In this document: one piece after another, positions 58,805 through 64,000 of the stretch
How positions within the stretch are numbered: position 1 is the first letter of the stretch
How the letters are laid out: every line of letters begins with the position of its first letter
Assembly: GCA_029204225.1 (NCBI GenBank)
Contig: CM055101.1
Location: forward strand, 57,472,920 to 57,536,919
From: Diphasiastrum complanatum
Taxonomy: Eukaryota; Streptophyta; Lycopodiopsida; Lycopodiales; Lycopodiaceae
Reading direction: 5' to 3'
DNA length: 64,000 nt
The notes under the pieces: model-generated
Databases searched by the model: none
What the model was told of the DNA's origin: nothing
The model's input: only the letters and a program-made list of their open reading frames with translations
Made by a program: the position numbers and the translations under genes

Positions 58805-59788
58805 TTCTGTTCGTTTCACTACACACGAACACTTTCTGTTCGTGTTTCATTTCTCGTTCGTGTTCATCTTCCCTTTTGAGCTAATTTTTGTTTCTCACAC
58901 ACGACACCCTCTTTTCTCTCTCTCTCTCTTAAATAAGTTTACTATTAGATATTTATGAATGACAAAAATCTAAATTTAAAAAATATCAATGCTCATAGTT
59001 GCTTTTTTTGTGACCCTGATGGTTGAATCCTTGCACATTTATCTCTAAATGCATATATACATGTTGGACTAAAATTTTAGATATAGATTTTCCAACTGAT
59101 GATGTTCTGAAATCCAAATTTTGGCCTTCCAATAAGATCAAAATGATAGTTTTGACATTTTGCTTTTTCGAAATGCTCCTCTTGATGCTAGATGCATCAA
59201 AACCCAAGAGGTTTATGAATATTTTCTTGGCACCCATAATCCATTATCATCTGTCTCGTTGAATAGAAGCATAGAGTCAATTGAGGAGCACGGCCTTCTT
59301 GATGGCGTCATTCGTAATGTGCATGCAAAAATCTGAAACAATGAACTATGAATCTGAAAATTTGCGTAGACAAAAAGCCATGAATTTGAGAAAATGTGTT
59401 GGCTTAAATTTAAAACACTGGTCTATTTGACGTCACGAATTAACTCTGGTTAGCCCTGTTAACCATGACTTGAAAATGCATATACATTAATGGTACATCG
59501 ATTTTCTCATCTCAACCATCTGTCATATTCATTTTCAATATTTTTGGATCTCTTCGGGCAGTGATGAGCGGGAAGGGCAGACCTCATCAACCAATAGCAT
59601 TTCCACTGTTGCCCGATGAAACATCAATATATTTTAAAAGTTTTTATTTTATTTATGTTTGGAAAATTCTACATTACGTAGAACCCCGATTTCAACGTTT
59701 CAATTGGTCCACATGGCAATGAAAATAAAATAAAAAATAAAAAAAATCTTTTTCAAAGACCCTCTTCGGGCTCTAAGTTTCTCTAATG
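58805..59788. mobile_element. Insertion ending in a CATTAGAG terminus
   Basis: No coding content recognised; the 83-codon frame at 59237-58986 has no motif. Includes a cluster of TGTTCGTGTT repeats (58803-58870). The right edge (59743-59788) matches the 9540-9584 terminus and abuts the truncated gag. Confidence 0.4.
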
Positions 59789-59974
59789 TTCAATTTTTAT
59801 CATGTGTAGAGCCCTTTTGGCCCTCTTGTCATACCTTATTTGATCTTGTTGTGTTGCTGGCCTCTCCTCTAAACCTACAACAATATCCAAAACATCATTT
59901 ATCTCAAGAAGTGATTTCATCCTCACTTTCCACAATGAATAGTTAGTTGACGTAAGCCTACCATTGGCTTCCAA
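59789..59974 (-). pseudogene. Copia Gag N-terminal fragment (right copy)
   Basis: MEANGRLTSTNYSLWKVRMK ... KRAKRALHMI, the mirror of 6011-6190, followed by a few novel residues and a stop inside the adjoining insertion. Confidence 0.75.
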
Positions 59975-60584
59975 CGTGACTAAACTTGATGTAGTGATGT
60001 AGCAATGACCTGATCCTCTCTTTCAACCTGTTTCAATGCACAAAGCACTTCTCTAAACAACAACAAATGTGTTTAAAAGGAAATCACAAATATATAAAGC
60101 TTCTCAATTCTCTTCTAGCATTTATACCAAGCAAATCAACACATAGAATAGTGAAATCTTGATCAACCTATGAAATATCTTGAATCTAATGATTCTTGCC
60201 ACTTCCTAACATTGAAACACACTCAAATGAAGTTCAGTAACCTCACAATGTAGAGATCCAACAAAATTAGAGTTTTGACAAAATCACAAAAAATTGATTA
60301 TTTCAAAATCTACATGCAATTGTAAAACTTGATATGCAATCTTGTAGCCACCACTTAGGCTTTGCCAATGCTCTAAAAATTGGCCAAACTCAACAAGTAA
60401 TGTGTTGGAAATACGAATTGATCAAGAATATAACCCTATTTAGAGTTTTTATCTAGAAAAGATCCAATCTACATATGCAAGAAACTCGATTTTGGGGTAG
60501 AATCCAATCTAGCATGCTCTAGTATTGATATCTTCTCCAAATCAGTGATAGTTGTGAATGTTTCCTTCATAATTTGAAACACAA

Positions 60585-60596
60585 CCTCTGATACCA
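60585..60596 (-). promoter_or_regulatory. Primer-binding site, one mismatch
   Basis: TGGTATCAGAGG on the minus strand; the mirrored left copy keeps the consensus. Confidence 0.75.
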
Positions 60597-61235
60597 TGTG
60601 AAGAATTTCAGATCATTAAGATCCAAAATGTCCCTTTGATCTTTGGCTAGAAAGCAAATCACCAATCTTGCCAATGTTGGATAAACACTATGAATGAGAT
60701 GCAAACTCTAATAGCTCTTGATCAAACATCAATCAAAACATAAAATAATGTTGATGTCTGTACAAAAACAGTAAGCTACTGTATTTCACACGTGTGGATA
60801 TGAAAATAACAATTAATGAATATTCTACACATAGAATTGCAAGATATCACAAGTATATTGCACCAATGGATAGCCCAAGAGAACCATGTATAAGCATAAA
60901 TGAGATAAGAGAGAGAGAATGTCCTCTCTTCCCTTGAGTTACATCCTTTTATAACAGGTCCAAACCTAAATTCAAAATTTGGTTTTCCTCCATAATAAAA
61001 ATCATACTATTTTTGTGACTAGATTCAATGTATCTACTACTCAAATTGAATCCCTCCAAAACTCGTGTTCTATAATTTTCCACACTTTTTACAAGTGTTT
61101 ATTCAACTGCTTTTAGACTAATATAACTTTAAAAAGTCAAACTCTAAGTCTAATATGAAAATTGTCCTCAATTGTGTACTTGGCAATTTATCAAACTATA
61201 ATCAATCTTGACTAAACTAGTTGAAATTTCTCACA
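60597..61235 (-). repeat. Copia 5' LTR (639 bp, right copy)
   Basis: Mirror of 4744-5392 with small indels. TGTGAGAAATTTC on the minus strand begins at 61235. Confidence 0.75.
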
Positions 61236-61332
61236 TGTCATACATGCAACTCGAAAGGATAGTGTTCAATGCTAAGGAAATCTCTTTTGAGTTATCCTCA
61301 AAAAACTTGCATTTTATAAAGCTTCTCAATTT

Positions 61333-61841
61333 TTAAAGCCTTCTACTCATAAAAAGGTTCATTTGCTTGTCCAAAAAATGAGTATTTAAAGATACCGGTT
61401 TAAGAAAACTTGCCACGGTTTTAGAAGTGGAAGGGCCAGCTTTCGAATCGTCAGAAATATTTAACAAAAGAAAAGAAACAAATGCAGACTGAAAATCAAC
61501 AAATCTATATTTTTTATTGTGAATTGGGCACTCATCTACAGACTTGAAATCATTATGTAACTTGGTGAACATTCTGTCAAGCTTAGCTTTATAGCTATGC
61601 TTGTCAAGTGCCACCAGGTCCTGATATCGAATCATGTCCTTATTCTAAAATCTACATAAGGGAGTACTGATCAGAGACTTAAATTTGAGATAAATCTCAA
61701 AAAATGCTTCCACACCAGGATCCTCAATAATAAGAATAAATAAAAAGAAAAGAAAAAGAAAGGATTTGAAATACTCTAAATTATCACTAATACCAAATTC
61801 ATGAAAAACAGAAAGCAAACTAGAATCGAAATTAGACATTC
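61333..61841 (-). pseudogene. ORF A, copy 4 (one in-frame stop)
   Basis: Same sequence organisation as copy 1, including the TAG between the two halves. The first half (81 codons of the longer frame) is identical at protein level to copy 1, and the second half differs by one residue. Confidence 0.5.
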
Positions 61842-62735
61842 TGAGCAAAAAAAACAAATGTGAAATTTTCAATATTGCACTCAAGCGCAAAATGTAGGTT
61901 AGACAAGAATCTCAAGGCAATGTGCGCTCGAAAGAGATATAAGAACATAGGGTATCGGATCCGAGCACGTGTACAAAGATTAGAAAAAAAAAGATGTAAG
62001 ACGCGCTTGAATGCGATACCAGACTATGCAGTATTGGTTCCAGGCGCAAGATTGTCAACAGAACGTAGACAGTGGAATGGGCGCACTTGAAATCGATATC
62101 CGGATAAGAAATCAAAAATTTGCGTGAAAATCCACGTTAGAAATGACCTATATATAAAAAAATTTTGCACGTGTGGAAGAGTTCCAAAAGGACACGTGTT
62201 GTCGCATGATTGGTCATTAATATTTCGTCGTATAGACAATGATTGATCTGACGACTATCACGTGCCAAATGACACATGTCAAAATCTTATTGATGCACAT
62301 GTCCTGATTCACGTGGCCTCATTATTGAGTCATCATTATCAGTACGCACAATCAATGTGGACCAGTTAGATGCCGACACATGTCATCGTCCATTTTTTGC
62401 ACACGTGTGAAAATTTTCTTTATATACACCCTTGGAATTTTCATTTTTCTTCGCAGAATTTTTGGTTTTCGCTCCCAATATAGCTCCCAAGAGCTCTCCC
62501 TCTTTGCAAAATACTCCACCTTCTCACCATGCGCTCGAGACCGATACTGTTGTGATTCTAATATCACTTTCAAGTGCAATTCTTCATAATCTCTATCTAT
62601 CTTGTACTCGAAACCGATATTCAGTTCTGGTATCGATCTCAAGCATTTTCTGATCGCTAATTCTTTTGTTTTAATTCCCTTGCGCATGGATTCAAATTTT
62701 TTTTTTCTAATTTATTTATTTTTATTTTAAGAATA
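61842..62735. promoter_or_regulatory. Divergent promoter and leaders, copy 4
   Basis: TATA boxes at 62147-62156 (toward ORF A) and 62421-62426 (toward H3), about 264 bp apart, with ACGTG boxes between. About eleven copies of the ATATCG-AGCGC motif flank this core: ORF A side at 61870, 61921 (inverted), 61951, 62002 (inverted), 62029 and 62081 (inverted); H3 side at 62476, about 62530 (inverted), 62558, about 62604 (inverted) and 62630. Confidence 0.65.
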
Positions 62736-63112
62736 ATGGCTAGGACCAAATTTGCTACCCGTGCCATAACCATTGTACAGCCATCCCATGTATGTGTTCC
62801 CCCTGGTACTGGCCGTAGACATGACAGAAAGCAGGTCTGGCCGAGGGAGATTAGACATCAACTGAACTGTTGATCCCTAGGGCTACTTTCAGCCGATCTA
62901 TCAAGAATGTCACTCTGTCACTTGGGCTAGATGTTTGTTTTGCCGTGACAGCCATGCAGACCTTACAGAGTGCTATAGAAGACTTTTTGGCCCAGTTTTT
63001 TGAGGATACTTGTCTTTTGGCAATGCATGGTAAGCGTGTTACCATCATGCCAACAGATTCTCGTCATTCTCAGAAGACTTTGGGATCGTTATTCTGGTCT
63101 ACATGTGGATAA
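62736..63112 (+). pseudogene. Histone H3-fold gene (CENH3-like?), copy 4, frameshifted
   Basis: Best H3 copy. The first frame (62736-62873) reads MARTKFATR, a 30-residue divergent tail and REIR. A shift of one base after REIRHQLN opens 62867-63112: LLIPRATFSRSIKNVTL, LDVCFAVTAMQTLQ, IEDFLAQFFEDTCLL, AMHGKRVTIMPTD, then a terminal frameshift. H3 has about 10 more bases between REIR and LLI, so a deletion explains the shift; copy 1 shares it. H3-family identity is clear; assignment to CENH3 rests on LIP, EDFL and the divergent tail, and is tentative. Confidence 0.85.
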
Positions 63113-64000
63113 CGCCAGCACCTCTAGAGACCTGCCTCTGAATAGAACAAACTTGCCGACTACCTCTAGGAGGAAAAAGAGACAGCCTGAAACCAAGAAA
63201 GCTGGATTTTGAAGGCCAGTTGTTTCTCTTCCTCCTTGAGTTATCCCTACCAAGAGACCTCGCATGAGCTTTGAATCAGATTTTGGAGAATCTGATTCAG
63301 ACCAAGAATCACCCTCTCCTCCTCGTGTTATTCGTCTAGCTCCTCAGAAGGTTTCTTTACCAAAAGTGATGATTACCCAAGAGGAGCTCGAAAAAATAAC
63401 CGAGAAATTTGTAAATATTGTATCTACTTCTCTTTCTGCTCCTGTATATAATCTTTTTGTCAAAATTCCATACGATTCTACTCAAGTTTTGTTTTTTATT
63501 TTGACCATTATGAGTAGTATGAGGCTTACTTAGCTAATAAAATTGATCTTCTTGGCAATTATTTTGATTTCTTTCTTCTAGATTCACATAGAAGCTTTAG
63601 ATTAGGCCCCAGATTTTGTGCCGAGCTTAAAGATAAAACACCAGAGATTATAGATGTAATAGTAAAAGCCGAAGGATGCTTTTTGTAGGATAGTATTAGT
63701 TCCGATTCTCGTGGTGTAGTTTTTGTTGTTAGTCCATTTTTTATGGGAGCGATGAAGGCAAAATAAGCCAATTTTGAGAAGGCTGTATATCTCATCGAAT
63801 GCAATCCAGTGGCGAAATTTTATTTGATTCCATATGAGAATAAGTAAGGATTGCTCGTTGGATTGTTGCAGCCGGCATTGCTTTATTAAGTAAGGATTTA
63901 TTGATATTTGTATTTTGATTGTTGCAGTCGGCATTGGAGCCTGAACATTCTTTCTGTAAAGATAAATAAGGAGGGAGCATCAAATTTTCTATGTGTAAAA
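63113..64000 (+). pseudogene. C-terminal region of H3-unit gene, copy 4 (runs off window)
   Basis: NASTSRDLPLNRTN, SRRKKRQPETKK, KRPRM, ESDFGESDSDQESPSPPRV, QEELEKITEKFVNIVS, and later FRLGPRFCAELKDKTPE and KAVYLIECNPVAKFY. More stops than copy 3 (for example 63209, 63239 and about 63518). It continues past the window edge. Confidence 0.55.

Larger units (their letters stand above)
53118..64000. repeat. Right arm of giant inverted repeat
   Basis: Contains H3 unit copy 3, gene E, an extra insertion (57.9-59.8 kb), the truncated copia fragment and H3 unit copy 4, in mirror order to 1914-9530. It runs off the window end. Copy 3 extends further (to about 53118) than its left partner copy 2, which breaks at about 9513. 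Confidence 0.85.

Noticed and set aside
62736-63112. Calling the H3-like gene a functional CENH3
   Set aside because: All four copies are frameshifted or truncated, and the N-terminus and loop 1 length look more like canonical H3. CENH3 affinity is only suggested.

Overview
This is about 64 kb of repeat-rich nuclear DNA from a land plant. Evidence: spliceosomal introns, cytosolic class I small heat-shock protein genes, Ty1/copia elements primed by initiator tRNA-Met, and Ty3-type relics. There are no operons, bacterial gene packing or organelle genes. The lineage cannot be read directly; an intron-bearing class I sHSP pair and very dense degenerate retroelements would fit a large-genome non-seed plant such as a fern, but that is inference. 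Most long open frames are decayed transposable-element parts.

Layout. 1-1.9 kb: nothing recognisable. 1.9-9.5 kb: left arm of a huge inverted repeat, with two copies of an unusual multi-gene unit plus a truncated copia element. 9.6-13 kb: spacer, a CT microsatellite, an LTR relic. 13.1-14.1 kb: sHSP gene 1 (+). 14.8-19.5 kb: copia relics meeting head to head at about 18.39 kb. 22.3-23.3 kb: sHSP gene 2 (-), an inverted duplicate of gene 1. 24.5-30.4 kb: mosaic of copia and Ty3 pieces, one interrupted by a TIR/hairpin element. 31.6-32.6 kb: a decayed DNA methyltransferase. 32.8-41.7 kb: a minus-strand copia relic split by a nearly intact, recently inserted copia element (34211-40641, 655-bp LTRs, 5-bp target duplication, 1317-codon ORF). 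42.6-43.7 kb: another copia relic. 45.0-49.7 kb: a decayed Ty3-type element (-). 52.1 kb: a second CT microsatellite. 53.1-64 kb: right arm of the inverted repeat.

The most unusual content is the repeated unit in the two arms. It has a divergent promoter (two TATA boxes about 260 bp apart, with ACGTG boxes between) that faces a histone H3-fold gene on one side and an unrecognised 168-codon ORF (ORF A) on the other. Downstream of the H3 part lie a basic/acidic C-terminal region, intron-bearing exons, a small repeated-motif ORF (ORF D) and, on the opposite strand, a two-exon gene of unknown family (gene E). Four copies are present, mirrored 1 with 4 and 2 with 3, and all are broken. A degenerate motif close to AATATCGCTCTCAAGCGC recurs many times, in both orientations, in the predicted 5' leaders of both divergent genes. 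The same motif forms two arrays of three 84-bp repeats in the leader of an unrelated copia element at 15.6 and 16.9 kb.
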